DNA of 64,000 bases, taken from Candidatus Leptovillus gracilis. Lineage in GTDB: Bacteria; Chloroflexota; Anaerolineae; Promineifilales; Promineifilaceae. Within the stretch, counting starts at the first letter, position 1. Every line of letters begins with the position of its first letter. Below, piece after piece: positions 52,681-62,152 of the stretch. The stretch covers positions 496,001 to 560,000 of the forward strand of contig JADJXA010000003.1 in the NCBI GenBank assembly GCA_016716065.1, given 5' to 3'. Position numbers and translations under genes: made by a program. The notes under the pieces were generated by a model. That model had not been told where the DNA came from and did not search any database. It saw only the letters and a list, made by a program, of their open reading frames with translations.

Positions 52681-55600
52681 CTAATCATCACCATAGCCCA
52701 ATTCCGCCAGCATTTCGGCGGCGGCGGCCAGACTGGGCGCCGACAGCACTTCTTTGATGCCCAGGGCCAGGCCGCCGGGCGGCTGCTGGGGGCGCAGCGC
52801 CAGAGCCAACTCACGGGCAACGGCCGTCCATGGCGCGCCATCGCCTGTATACACCACGTACAACACGGCCGTTTCCCCCACCAGTTTCGCCGCCGCGTCT
52901 TCCGGCGCGGTCGCCAATATCTCCCCGGTTCCCAGCGTCAGACGATACTGCACTTGCAGCCGTTCAGCCCGGAGAACTGGCAGTTTCGCCAGCCAGTCGG
53001 TCGGCGGCGGCTGGCCGGGCGCAAATTCGGCGCGCAGCAGGCGGGCGATAAGCGGCTGGCGTTGGCGAATCCGCGCCGCCAGCGGCGCGTCTGGGATGGA
53101 TTGGCCGCCGCTGTCAACCGTCAATACCACCACTTGCGACAACGAACGCAGGCCAATGACGGCCGTTATCCCCACCCATTCCCCCGGCAAAGCCACAATG
53201 CTGGCTGTCGCCGCCGAGTCCGGCAGGGCGTGGAAACGGGCCGCCAACTCCGGCCGGTCGGCCAGGAGCAGGTGGGCGGGCGCGGTCAGAATGCCCCGGC
53301 CATCTGGCAGCACCGGTTGGTCGCGCAGGGGAGCCAGGAGAACGGCCGTCTGCGGCGCATCGGCCGGCAGCTCGGCCAACCGCTGCCAAAGCTGCGTCAG
53401 CCGCGCCAGCATCGGCATATCCGGCAGCGCGCCGGGCTGCTGGTGGCGACCGATGGCTAACAGCGCGGCCACCAGGTCAGGCGGGGACGGCTGTTGACGC
53501 ACGCCCAACCAGCGGTGCAGCGCCTGCACCGCCTGGCTTGCCGCCGGTTCGGCCACGTGGACCTGCTCGCCTAACAGGGCCATCACCTCGCGGCTGGCGT
53601 ACACGGCCGTCGCCGGGCGAAAAGAGCCATCCAGGCAGGCTACCAGCGGCAGTTGACCCAGGCGCTCTTGTAAATCCTCGTCGTCGCGCAGTTCGCCCAA
53701 ACGCTGCGCCAACAGGTCTACCAATTGATGCCGCGCATCAGACGGCAGATCGGGGTTGGCGGCCAGCACGCGGGGCACAACATCCTGCACATAGGTGATA
53801 AAATCCAACTCGATAACGCCCAAATCCTGCAAAAACTGCCGCCGCCCCCCGATGGCCTCCAGGTCTACCAACCCGGCCAGCTTCAGCGGGTCGGCAAAGC
53901 CGCCGGGCAAATAGAGGTCATTTAACGGCCGTAACATGCCATCCACCGGGCACAGCGGCAGGCGGCGAATGCGGCCGGACAGCGTCGGGTCATCGGCGAA
54001 GATTTCGATTTGCTGCCCTTCCAGCCAGCGAAAAAAGCGGGGGATGTCCAGACGACCGTGCTGCCAATCGGCGGCCAGTTGGTCTGGCGGCGTGTCGGCC
54101 AGCAGGTCTACCGCCTGGCGCGCGCCAAAGGGCGAAACCAGCCGGTCCAGCAGCCCGCCGGATGGGATGGCCGGATGCAGCCAGGCAGCGGCGGGGAAAA
54201 GCGCTCGGCTTTCGGCGCTGCCCCGGTAGACATGGCCCGGTTTTTGCAGGGTCATCTCTTCGGTCAGGACCAGGGCGCATTGGTTCAGGGCGGCCACAGC
54301 AGCGGCGCGATCATTGGGGCGGACCAGGCGGCTGAGCAGTTCGTCCAACACATGCCAGAGCGTTTGCCAATCGGCCAAAGCACCCAGACCGGCGGGAGCA
54401 AAAGCCAGCGACATGGGCCGGTCCAGCCCCAGGCGCGTCAGGGCGGCGGTCACGTCCCAGATGCTCAGGTCGGGCGCGCCGATTTCCGGGCGACGCAGCA
54501 AGGCGAAATAGGGCCACAGGTCGGCGTGGACCAGAGGGATGTCCAGGGCGGTCAGGCGGGCAGCGGCCGTATCCGGCAGATCACCGCGTCGGTGACGGCC
54601 GTCGGTATTGTCCCACAGGCGCACATCGGCTGGCAGCGCCCAGGTCTGTTGGACGGTGAACAGCAGCGGCAGCGTGGGCAGGATGGGCACGGCCGTTTGC
54701 CAAAAAATGGCTAACGCGGCCGGCAAATCCCCCTGGTGGGCCAGGGCGTGGGCGTGGGCCATCTGCCCCAGCAGGCGCCAAAGGTTTGCCGGACCGAGGG
54801 CGGCGGGCAGCGCGGGCAAGGCTTCGGCCAGCGTTTGGGCGGCGCAGCGCAAGGCGGCGTGATTCCAATCGGCCTGGTAGCCGCCGTCGAAATGGATGCG
54901 CTTGCGGTCGGTGGTGGGGAAAAAGTCGGCGTTGAGGTGCAGCGGCAGGGGCATGGTGGTGGCCGTAGGCAGCCCGGCAAAGAAGCGGCCGGGGGTGGAC
55001 AAGTCGGTGGTGGGCAGGGCGATGTGGATGGCGCTGCGACGGCCGTCTTCGATTTGCCAGGGATATTGGGCGCGCAGTCCGGCGGCTTCGCTGGCAAAGT
55101 CGCCATGCAGCAGCAGCCAGGTTGCGCGGCGGCCGTGTTCATCGTGCAGGTGGATACGGCCGTCGGCGCTGAGATGCCGGGTGAGGCGGTGAATGAGCGT
55201 ATCGTTGCGGCGCACTTCCAGGGTATGAATCTGGCGCAAAAACAGGGCCGCCAGGCCAATAGCCGCGCTGAATTGGGCGGCAAAGTCATCCAGTTGGGCG
55301 GGTTGGACGACTGAGAGACGCAGCGCGCGGCGCACGGCCGACTGTGGGTCTACGGCCCAGGGCAGGCGAAAGGTTGTGCCGGCGGTGTCGGCCGGCCGCT
55401 CGATGATACGTTGGGCGGTGGCGGCATCGGGTTGGATGGTCCAGTGACGGCCGTTGGAGAAAATCTCCGGCCGGTCGGTGATCTGGTAGACGGCCAGGAA
55501 ACCCAACCCAAACGCGCCGGTGACGCCGCTCTCCTCCCGCTTGCCGCCGCTGGCGATGGTTTGCAGCCGCGTGAAATCCAGCGGCCGGAACACGCCATCG

Positions 55601-55794
55601 TTGCTAACAACAAGGGCTTCGTCGGTAACGTTGAAGCAGAGGGTGGTGGGAGCGGCGGTATCTTGGGGCGCGTCGTCGGCGTTTTGGATGAGTTCGTAGG
55701 CCAGCACGTCTATGCCCTGCATATCGCGCAGCTGCGCTTCCAGAAAGCCGAGGTAATGCACGTCTTGGGGTTTGTAGGTGAATTCGTCGCTCAT
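52681..55794 (-). CDS. Large sacsin-like GHKL ATPase (1037 aa)
   Basis: The N-terminal ~220 residues are an Hsp90/sacsin-type ATPase: LGFLEAQLRDMQGIDVLAYE, ELIQNADDA (N-box), ALVVSNDGVF, and GVTGAFGLGFLAVYQITDRP (lid). The remaining 800 residues have no clear enzyme motif and look like an alternating helical/beta scaffold with many Leu and Trp. The N-terminal domain should hydrolyse ATP; the role may be chaperone-like, or defence as for some bacterial sacsin/Hsp90-like proteins (inference). It stands alone. Internal ATG at 55794 chosen because homology begins there. Confidence 0.75.
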   Translation of the reverse strand: MSDEFTYKPQDVHYLGFLEAQLRDMQGIDVLAYELIQNADDAPQDTAAPTTLCFNVTDEALVVSNDGVFRPLDFTRLQTIASGGKREESGVTGAFGLGFLAVYQITDRPEIFSNGRHWTIQPDAATAQRIIERPADTAGTTFRLPWAVDPQSAVRRALRLSVVQPAQLDDFAAQFSAAIGLAALFLRQIHTLEVRRNDTLIHRLTRHLSADGRIHLHDEHGRRATWLLLHGDFASEAAGLRAQYPWQIEDGRRSAIHIALPTTDLSTPGRFFAGLPTATTMPLPLHLNADFFPTTDRKRIHFDGGYQADWNHAALRCAAQTLAEALPALPAALGPANLWRLLGQMAHAHALAHQGDLPAALAIFWQTAVPILPTLPLLFTVQQTWALPADVRLWDNTDGRHRRGDLPDTAAARLTALDIPLVHADLWPYFALLRRPEIGAPDLSIWDVTAALTRLGLDRPMSLAFAPAGLGALADWQTLWHVLDELLSRLVRPNDRAAAVAALNQCALVLTEEMTLQKPGHVYRGSAESRALFPAAAWLHPAIPSGGLLDRLVSPFGARQAVDLLADTPPDQLAADWQHGRLDIPRFFRWLEGQQIEIFADDPTLSGRIRRLPLCPVDGMLRPLNDLYLPGGFADPLKLAGLVDLEAIGGRRQFLQDLGVIELDFITYVQDVVPRVLAANPDLPSDARHQLVDLLAQRLGELRDDEDLQERLGQLPLVACLDGSFRPATAVYASREVMALLGEQVHVAEPAASQAVQALHRWLGVRQQPSPPDLVAALLAIGRHQQPGALPDMPMLARLTQLWQRLAELPADAPQTAVLLAPLRDQPVLPDGRGILTAPAHLLLADRPELAARFHALPDSAATASIVALPGEWVGITAVIGLRSLSQVVVLTVDSGGQSIPDAPLAARIRQRQPLIARLLRAEFAPGQPPPTDWLAKLPVLRAERLQVQYRLTLGTGEILATAPEDAAAKLVGETAVLYVVYTGDGAPWTAVARELALALRPQQPPGGLALGIKEVLSAPSLAAAAEMLAELGYGDD

Positions 55795-55857
55795 GATGGT
55801 ACGCCTTTTTATGCTTTTCATTGTATGGGATAATGTTATTGAAGGAAAGGATAGACA

Positions 55858-56904
55858 ATGAGCAAATACATCGGACAACAACAGTACGAACATGGCGCGC
55901 CGGGCCGCACCGGCATTTTGTTGGTGAACCTGGGCACGCCAGAAGCGCCAACCGCGCGGGGATTACGGCCGTATCTACGTCAATTTCTGAGCGACCCGCG
56001 GGTCATCGAGTGGCCCGCCTGGGCGTGGAAGCCGATTTTACACGGCATCATTCTCAACGTGCGGCCCAAAAAATCGGCCAAATTGTACGCCGCGATCTGG
56101 ACGGAAGCAGGTTCACCGCTGTTTGTATACTCGCAAAGCATCGCCCGCCAAATGCAGGCGGCGCTGACCGAAACCTGGGGCGACGCCATCCGGGTGGAAC
56201 TGGCAATGCGTTACGGCCGTCCATCCATCCCGGAGCAGTTGGCGGCGCTGCGCCAGGCCAACGCGCAGCGCATTCTGGTGCTGCCGCTGTTTCCGCAGTA
56301 TTCGGCGACAACCACGGCAACCATTTTCGACGTGGTGTTTGACGAACTGAAGCGCTGGCGCTGGACGCCAGAACTGCGCACCATCACCGGCTATCATGAC
56401 CATCCGTTGTACATTCGCGGGCTGGCCGGGAGTGTGCAAAGGTTTTGGGCGGAAAACGGCCGTGCCGCCAAACTGCTCTTTTCTTTTCACGGCATCCCCC
56501 AAAGCTACTTCGCCAACGGCGACCCATACCCCTGTTTTTGCCAGAAGACGGTCAGGCTGGTGGCCGAGGAGTTGGGGCTGGACAAAGAAGCGTACCAGGT
56601 TTGCTTTCAATCCCGCTTTGGCCCGCAGGAATGGCTGCAACCCTACACAGACAAGACCCTGGAAGCGTGGGCGCAAGCAGGGCTAACAAGCGTAGATACC
56701 ATCTGCCCCGGTTTCGCCGCCGACTGCCTGGAAACGTTAGAGGAGGTGGCCGTGCAGAACCGGGACATCTTCATGGCGGCCGGCGGGCGGCAGTACCAAT
56801 ACATCCCCTGCCTGAACGATGGCCCAGAGCAGATCGCCCTGCTAGGCGATCTGGTTCAGACGCATTTACAGGGCTGGCCGGTCTCTCTCGCCTCCGACAG
56901 CTAA
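55858..56904 (+). CDS. hemH: Ferrochelatase
   Basis: A 348-aa enzyme inserting iron into the tetrapyrrole in haem synthesis. Motifs: GILLVNLGTPEAPTARGLRP, RVELAMRYGRPSIPEQLAAL, LFPQYSATTTATIFD, the active-site His in LLFSFHGIPQSYF, and CFQSRFGPQEWLQPYTDKTL. AAGGAAAGG lies upstream of the ATG. The stop overlaps the convergent glutamine synthetase homologue by 4 bp. Haem supply fits the cytochrome c gene at 3513. Confidence 0.95.
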   Translation: MSKYIGQQQYEHGAPGRTGILLVNLGTPEAPTARGLRPYLRQFLSDPRVIEWPAWAWKPILHGIILNVRPKKSAKLYAAIWTEAGSPLFVYSQSIARQMQAALTETWGDAIRVELAMRYGRPSIPEQLAALRQANAQRILVLPLFPQYSATTTATIFDVVFDELKRWRWTPELRTITGYHDHPLYIRGLAGSVQRFWAENGRAAKLLFSFHGIPQSYFANGDPYPCFCQKTVRLVAEELGLDKEAYQVCFQSRFGPQEWLQPYTDKTLEAWAQAGLTSVDTICPGFAADCLETLEEVAVQNRDIFMAAGGRQYQYIPCLNDGPEQIALLGDLVQTHLQGWPVSLASDS

Positions 56905-58445
56905 TGGCGGTGTAAATCTTTGTGCATGATGGCCCGCGTCTGGTGCAGACGGTCGTCGGCGGGCAGGTCGGCCAGGTATTGGTTCATGCCTTCGTCATCC
57001 TCCTCCTGCAACATGCGCGCCACGTAGTCAATCATGCTCGGCGGAAAGACACCGTCCGCCTCGTACAGGTCGCGCTCCTGGCGCAGCGCCGCCGCCGAGG
57101 CCACGCAGCTTGAGGGCAACGGCCGTAACTGGTTCAACGTCGCCTTGTCGCGGAAAATGTTGCCGGTGACGTACAAATTGTCGGCCAACTGCTGCGCTTC
57201 GGCCGGGTGAGTCAGCCCCCAGGTGGCCGACATAGCGATACCCGCCAGCAGCAAATGGACCATGGCGCTGCCATCAGGGCTGCGCAGTTCCACCGTCTGC
57301 CGGCCAGATTCGTCTACAAACAGGGTGGTCTGCTGCGGGTTCACCTGCCGCGCCAGGTTGTTGGCATTGGTCCAACCCAACGGCACGCGGATCATGGCGC
57401 TGCGGTTGGATTCGCTCCAGCAGATGCGGGTGGGGGCTTCCTGGTTGGGGACCAGGCGCAGGTAGGCGGATGAGGTGGTGTTGCCAAAAGCGGTGAGGGT
57501 GGCGGCATAGTGCCCCAGGCCGCCGATCAGTTGTTGGGCTTCGCGGGAAAGACGGCCGTTGTCGTCGCGCATGGCGTTACGGCCGTTGCGCCGTAATTCC
57601 ATATGCACATGCAGCCCATTGCCGGCGATGCCTTCCTCTAATTTGGGCGTAAAAGTTGCCACGCAGCCATGCTGGTAAGCCACGTTGCGGATGAGCCAGC
57701 GGGCCAGCACCAGATTGTCGCCGGCTTCGTCAATCGGCGTAGGCAAAAACTCAATTTCAAGCTGATCGGCGCGTTTGCCAGCGATTTCCTCCAGGTCGCT
57801 GCGCACCTCATGCAGGTTGCCCACTTCGCTGTGAGCATATTTTACCGCGCCGGTGATCTGGGTGATGTGGTTGACCATCTCGTTGATCAGGTCGCCGGTT
57901 TTGTTGAATGGGGAAGCGGTATGGTAGCCACGTTGTTTAACGGCCGTATACAAGTTGTGCGCCGGATTACTCAGCACAAAAAATTCCAGCTCGCCCATCG
58001 CGTGCAAATCCCACCCGGTCTGCTCCTGAAAGCGACGATACGCTTTGAGCAAGATATTGTCCAGCGTGTACGGGGCCAATTCGCCATCGTGGGTCAGGTA
58101 ACGGCAGACAAAATCCAGACTGCCAGGATCAAACGGGTTGAGGAAGGCAGTTTGGTAAACCGGCGCTACATACAGGTCAGAGACGGCCACGTCTACCAAT
58201 CCGCGAAAGAGAGAAGAGCCGTCCACGCGCTCGCCATCGGCCAGAATGCGCTCCGCCTGGGTGCGGCCGGCCAGGGGGATTTTTAGCTCTTTGAGCTTGC
58301 CGTCTATGGCCGTGTAATGGAAGGTAATACGTTCAAGCTGTTTTTGCTCGATAATGTGGATCAGGTCTTCGCGGGTGAACTCCTGGCGCGGCTTGTCCAG
58401 CAGTCGGGTCAGGGGGTTCATCAGGGCATAGGGGGGATGGTTCAT
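56901..58445 (-). CDS. Glutamine synthetase family protein
   Basis: A 514-aa protein with N-terminal beta-grasp and catalytic parts: WDLHAMGELEFFVLS (metal-binding Glu), KYAHSEVGNLHEV, TFTPKLEEGIAGNGLHVHME (ATP/metal His), ANNLARQVNPQQ and TVELRSPDGS. It is somewhat diverged from housekeeping GlnA and may ligate another amine (gamma-glutamyl-polyamine-type ligase), so I give no symbol. AAGGAAAACCC precedes the ATG. Confidence 0.85.
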   Translation of the reverse strand: MNHPPYALMNPLTRLLDKPRQEFTREDLIHIIEQKQLERITFHYTAIDGKLKELKIPLAGRTQAERILADGERVDGSSLFRGLVDVAVSDLYVAPVYQTAFLNPFDPGSLDFVCRYLTHDGELAPYTLDNILLKAYRRFQEQTGWDLHAMGELEFFVLSNPAHNLYTAVKQRGYHTASPFNKTGDLINEMVNHITQITGAVKYAHSEVGNLHEVRSDLEEIAGKRADQLEIEFLPTPIDEAGDNLVLARWLIRNVAYQHGCVATFTPKLEEGIAGNGLHVHMELRRNGRNAMRDDNGRLSREAQQLIGGLGHYAATLTAFGNTTSSAYLRLVPNQEAPTRICWSESNRSAMIRVPLGWTNANNLARQVNPQQTTLFVDESGRQTVELRSPDGSAMVHLLLAGIAMSATWGLTHPAEAQQLADNLYVTGNIFRDKATLNQLRPLPSSCVASAAALRQERDLYEADGVFPPSMIDYVARMLQEEDDEGMNQYLADLPADDRLHQTRAIMHKDLHRH

Positions 58446-58605
58446 GTGGGTTTTCCTTTTTTGATAGTGTGAAATAGTGGGTCGGCGCGGCTGTCGCCGC
58501 AGTTATTTCATTGTGCAAAAAAGAGGGCCGATTGTCAAAGAACCGGGCCAAATATGTGGCCGTCTGGTTCGCCTTCGGCGCAGCGATTGGCTACACTTGT
58601 GCTTG

Positions 58606-59802
58606 ATGCGCCAACACATCCCAATTTTGTTCTTTGCTCTGTTTTTTATGGCCCTGGTGAGCGCCGCATTGGTGCTGGCCGCGCGCAATTTTGGCAGTGA
58701 CGCCGCCGCGATTAGCGGCGCGGCGCCGGCGGCGGCAACGGCCGTTCCCCTGCCCACACCCCAACCAACCAACCAACCGACGCGCCTGGCAACGGCCGTT
58801 GTCCCAGCCAGCCACCTCGTCCAACCCGGCGAAACCACCTTCGGCATTGCCACCGCCTACGGCCTCACCGTGGAACAGCTTGCCGCCGCCAACAATATCA
58901 CCGACCCCACCGTCTTGTTTGCCGGGCAGCTTTTGATCATCCCTGATGGGGAGATAGCGCGAGAGCCAGAGCGAGAGGCAGAACAACCTGTCAGCCAACT
59001 AACAAACGCAGCAGCAAACCAACAAACAGACTCTTTGCCCACCATGCTAAACGGGCTGCCTCTGACCGCGATTCTTGTCCTGCCGCCGGATGTGTTGCAA
59101 AACGGCCGTGCCATCTACGCCGCCGGGCAGACGATGGGGCGCAATCGCCGCGCCTTTGCCAAAGTCGGCGACAGCACCATCGAAACCGACCACTTTCTCA
59201 GCCGCTTCGACAGCGGCCCTTACAACCTGGGCGAGTACGCCGCCTTGCAAGGGGTGATTGATCACTTTCGTGGTTCCTTCGCCCGCGACAGCACGGCCGT
59301 ACGCACCGGCTTGCACTCCTGGACAACCTTCGACCCGGCCTGGGCCGACAAGAGCGTCTGCCTGCCCAATGAAAGCCCCATCGCCTGCGAGTTCCGCCAG
59401 CATAACCCGGCCATCGTCCTTATCCGCCTGGGTTCTAACGATGTGGACGTGCCGGCGATGTATGACCAGAATATGCGCCAGATCGTCCAGTACGCCATAG
59501 ACAACGGCGTTATCCCGGTGTTGGGCACAAAGGCCGACCGCCACGAGGGCAGCAACCAGAACAACGACATCCTGCGCCAGATTGCCGCCGACTACCAGAT
59601 TCCCCTATGGGAGTTCGATATTGTGGCCGGAACGCTGCCAGGGCGTGGATTGGACGTAGACGGCGTGCATATGAGTACCTTTTACGCCCATGACTACACG
59701 CTGCCCGAAGCGTTCCAGCGCGGCCACGCCATGCACAACCTGACGGCGCTGCTGATGCTGGACGCGCTCCTCAGTCAGATCATCCTTGCGGCCGGTTCTT
59801 AA
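58606..59802 (+). CDS. Membrane-anchored LysM protein with SGNH/GDSL-like hydrolase domain
   Basis: A 398-aa protein: N-terminal anchor (7-27), Ala/Pro/Thr-rich spacer, LysM at ~70-115 (HLVQPGETTFGIATAYGLTV ... FAGQLLIIPDG), a charged/Gln linker encoded by GAGCGAGAG words, then a domain with GDST (block I Ser), LGSNDV (block III Asn) and DGVHM (block V Asp/His), the SGNH esterase layout. It would bind peptidoglycan and de-acetylate or cleave a cell-wall or lipid ester. Start uncertain; no strong ribosome site. Confidence 0.78.
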   Translation: MRQHIPILFFALFFMALVSAALVLAARNFGSDAAAISGAAPAAATAVPLPTPQPTNQPTRLATAVVPASHLVQPGETTFGIATAYGLTVEQLAAANNITDPTVLFAGQLLIIPDGEIAREPEREAEQPVSQLTNAAANQQTDSLPTMLNGLPLTAILVLPPDVLQNGRAIYAAGQTMGRNRRAFAKVGDSTIETDHFLSRFDSGPYNLGEYAALQGVIDHFRGSFARDSTAVRTGLHSWTTFDPAWADKSVCLPNESPIACEFRQHNPAIVLIRLGSNDVDVPAMYDQNMRQIVQYAIDNGVIPVLGTKADRHEGSNQNNDILRQIAADYQIPLWEFDIVAGTLPGRGLDVDGVHMSTFYAHDYTLPEAFQRGHAMHNLTALLMLDALLSQIILAAGS

Positions 59803-59809
59803 TCTGGAT

Positions 59810-59862
59810 AAGGTGACAAGGTGACAAAAATGTCAGACGATGACCTTTGCGGGTATAGAACC
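59810..59862. repeat. Dispersed downstream repeat, copy 1
   Basis: AAGGTGACAAGGTGACAAAAA, then TGTCAGACGATGACCTTTGC and GGGTATAGAACC. It starts 8 bp after the LysM gene stop. Copy 2 follows the RibD-like gene at 61548. Confidence 0.6.
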
Positions 59863-59972
59863 AAAGAGGGGTATCAAAGATTGACTGGATTCGCCCTGAT
59901 TCGGGCGGACTCCGGTATACTGGTGACGGGCTGAAAAGAAAACGGCACGGCCGTTAACCAACGGAGGTGAGT

Positions 59973-60653
59973 ATGTGTGGACGATTTGCCTTAGCCAGCT
60001 CTGGCGATACGCTGCTGACGGCGTTTGATGTGGCGTTTACCGGATTAGACGTGACCCAACTTGGCCCGCGTTATAACGTGGCGCCAACGCAGCCGGTGCT
60101 GGCGGTGCGCCCGGCGAAGGACGGCCGTCAGCGCGAGCTAACCCTGTTTCATTGGGGACTCATCCCCTCCTGGGCCAAAGACCTGAAGATGGGGGCGCGG
60201 CTGATCAATGCCCGCTCCGAGACAGTGGCCGAGAAACCGGCGTTTCGCGCCGCCTTCAAGCGGCGGCGCTGCCTGGTATTGGCCGATGGCTTTTATGAAT
60301 GGCAGAAGCTGGAGCGCGGCAAGCAGCCGATGTTCATCCATTTACAGGAGGAACGGCCGTTTGCCCTGGCCGGTCTGTGGGAAATCTGGCAGGGTGGCGA
60401 TGGCAGCGAATTGGAAAGCTGTACCATCCTGACCACCACGCCCAACGAACTGATGGCCCCCATCCACGACAGGATGCCGGTGATTCTGGACCCGGCCGAT
60501 TATGACGATTGGCTGTATCCCGGTTTGCAGCCGGAGATGGCGCAACATCTGTTACGGCCGTATCCCGCCGAACGCATGGCCGCCTATGCAGTGAGCGATT
60601 GGGTGAACAGCCCCGCCCACGACGACCCTACCTGCTTGCGGCCCGTGCATTAG
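59973..60653 (+). CDS. SRAP (SOS response-associated peptidase/HMCES) protein
   Basis: A 226-aa protein that forms a covalent link to abasic sites in single-stranded DNA. MCGRF places the catalytic Cys at position 2 after Met removal; YNVAPTQPVLAV, GLIPSWAKD, INARSETVAEKPAFRAAFKR, DGFYEWQ and MAPIHDRMPV with the active His complete the family pattern. The ATG at 59973 is required by Cys2; GGAGG lies upstream. An ACGGCCGT palindrome lies just before the ribosome site. Confidence 0.95.
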   Translation: MCGRFALASSGDTLLTAFDVAFTGLDVTQLGPRYNVAPTQPVLAVRPAKDGRQRELTLFHWGLIPSWAKDLKMGARLINARSETVAEKPAFRAAFKRRRCLVLADGFYEWQKLERGKQPMFIHLQEERPFALAGLWEIWQGGDGSELESCTILTTTPNELMAPIHDRMPVILDPADYDDWLYPGLQPEMAQHLLRPYPAERMAAYAVSDWVNSPAHDDPTCLRPVH

Positions 60654-60726
60654 CCGTAATCCGTGTTCCGTGAACGGCGGTTTACGGTTTACGGCTTACG
60701 GCTTCCGACTTACAGGCTTACCGACT

Positions 60727-61551
60727 ATGATAAACAGCGTCATCCAACTTTATCCCTTACCGGCGGCCGAACGGCCGTTGACCAACCTCTATCTGAACCA
60801 CAACCTGCGCCAATACCGGGCGGCCGGACGGCCGTTTGTCTATGCCAATTTTGTCGTCAGTTTAGACGGCCGTATCGCCATTCCCCACGCCAGCGGCCAG
60901 GGGTTGACAGTGCCCAAACAGATTGCCAACGAACGAGATTGGCGGCTGTTTCAAGAATTGGCTGCCCAGGCCGACCTGATCATCAGCAGCGGCCGCTATT
61001 TGCGCGATTGGGCAGACGGCCGTGCCCAGGAAATTTTGCAGGTAGACGACCCGCGCTTTGCCGATTTGCGCGCCTGGCGCCAAGAACAGGGGCTGCCGCC
61101 GCAGCCAGACATCGCCATCATCAGTGGCAGCCTGGATTTTCCCATCCCCGATGTGCTGACGGCCGGAGGGCGCAAAGTAGTCGTCTTCACTACCGCCAAC
61201 CCCAACACCGCCCGTGTGCGCGAGATTGAAGCGCAGGCCGGGCAGGTGATTGTAGCAGGGGACGAAAATGGGATGGGTGGTATTCAGTTGGTGCAGCGGA
61301 TGGGGGAACTGGGCTACCAGACCATTTATTCATCCGCCGGCCCTAGAATTTTGCACCTGCTGCTGCGCGGCGACGTGTTAGACCGGCTCTATCTGACCCA
61401 GGCCAACCGACTGTTGGGCGGCAGCCCCTTTGCCAGCATTGTGGAGGGAGCGTTGTTGGATACGGCCGTTAACATGTCCCTGCACACCCTCTACCACGAC
61501 CCACAGGGGCTGGATGGCCGGGGCCAACTATTTCTGGCCTACAACACCTGA
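60727..61551 (+). CDS. RibD C-terminal/dihydrofolate reductase-like protein
   Basis: A 274-aa protein with the reductase fold of RibD: RPFVYANFVVSLDGRIAI, then LIISSGRYLRDW, DIAIISGSLDFPIP and LGYQTIYSSAGPRIL HLLL (NADPH-binding loop). It probably reduces a pyrimidine or pterin intermediate, possibly in riboflavin synthesis, but the deaminase half is absent. The ATG at 60727 follows a spacer of TTTACGGCTTACGG words; upstream readings are repeat. Confidence 0.85.
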   Translation: MINSVIQLYPLPAAERPLTNLYLNHNLRQYRAAGRPFVYANFVVSLDGRIAIPHASGQGLTVPKQIANERDWRLFQELAAQADLIISSGRYLRDWADGRAQEILQVDDPRFADLRAWRQEQGLPPQPDIAIISGSLDFPIPDVLTAGGRKVVVFTTANPNTARVREIEAQAGQVIVAGDENGMGGIQLVQRMGELGYQTIYSSAGPRILHLLLRGDVLDRLYLTQANRLLGGSPFASIVEGALLDTAVNMSLHTLYHDPQGLDGRGQLFLAYNT

Positions 61552-61592
61552 CAAGCTGACAAAATGGCAGATGATAACCTTTGCCAGTATAA
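61548..61592. repeat. Dispersed downstream repeat, copy 2
   Basis: ACCTGACAAGCTGACAAAATG, then GCAGATGATAACCTTTGCC and AGTATAACGG, aligned with copy 1 at 59810. It overlaps the stop of the RibD-like gene. An ACGGCCGT palindrome follows. Confidence 0.55.
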
Positions 61593-61708
61593 CGGCCGTC
61601 AACCCCAGCCCCTAGCCCGTATTCCGCTGGCGCTTGCCAAAAACAGCACCCCACGACCCTCGAAACACGGCTCACAGAATACGGAATACGGCTTACCCAA
61701 CGCGCACA

Positions 61709-62152
61709 CTAAACCGGCGATTCAACCCGCTGCCATTCATGGCGCACCACCATGCGGAAAATATCGGACTCGGTGATGACGCCGACCAGCTTGCCTTGTT
61801 TGTCAGTCACCGGCAGGCCGCTGACGCGGTAATCAAGCATCAGGCTGGCGGCCTCGGCGATGGTGGCATCGTCGCGCACAGTCACCGGCTCTCTGGTCAT
61901 AATCTCATCAATCAGCAGGTTAGACAGCAAATAGTTTAGCTCCCAGACACTCAGCGACGTGGCCTGCGATGGCTCGGCCCCGCGCACATCGCCCAAGGTG
62001 ATGATGCCGACCAGGATATTATCATCAAGCACCACCGGCAAACGGCGAATGTTGTTGCGCGTCATCAATTCATGTGCGCGGGGCAACGTTGTGTTTGGGG
62101 TGACGTGAATGACATTAGCCGTCATCCAATCTCGCACGAGTTCTTGTTTCAT
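61709..62152 (-). CDS. Two-CBS-domain protein
   Basis: A 147-aa protein with CBS 1 (VRDWMTANVIHVTPNTTLPR to LVGIITLGDVRG) and CBS 2 (IDEIMTREPVTVRDDATIAE to LVGVITESDIF). A CBS pair binds adenine nucleotides and acts as an energy sensor; with no attached enzyme it probably regulates a partner. The upstream gap has CAGTTTTCAGTG words. Confidence 0.92.
   Translation of the reverse strand: MKQELVRDWMTANVIHVTPNTTLPRAHELMTRNNIRRLPVVLDDNILVGIITLGDVRGAEPSQATSLSVWELNYLLSNLLIDEIMTREPVTVRDDATIAEAASLMLDYRVSGLPVTDKQGKLVGVITESDIFRMVVRHEWQRVESPV

Noticed and set aside
52681..55794. Calling the sacsin-like gene part of a multi-gene defence system
   Set aside because: Its neighbours (AlkC-like repair protein, ferrochelatase) are on the other strand and no nuclease, helicase or methylase is adjacent.
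59881..59921. Promoter TTGACT ... TATACT before the SRAP gene
   Set aside because: Spacing between the hexamers is about 29 bases, too long for a standard promoter.
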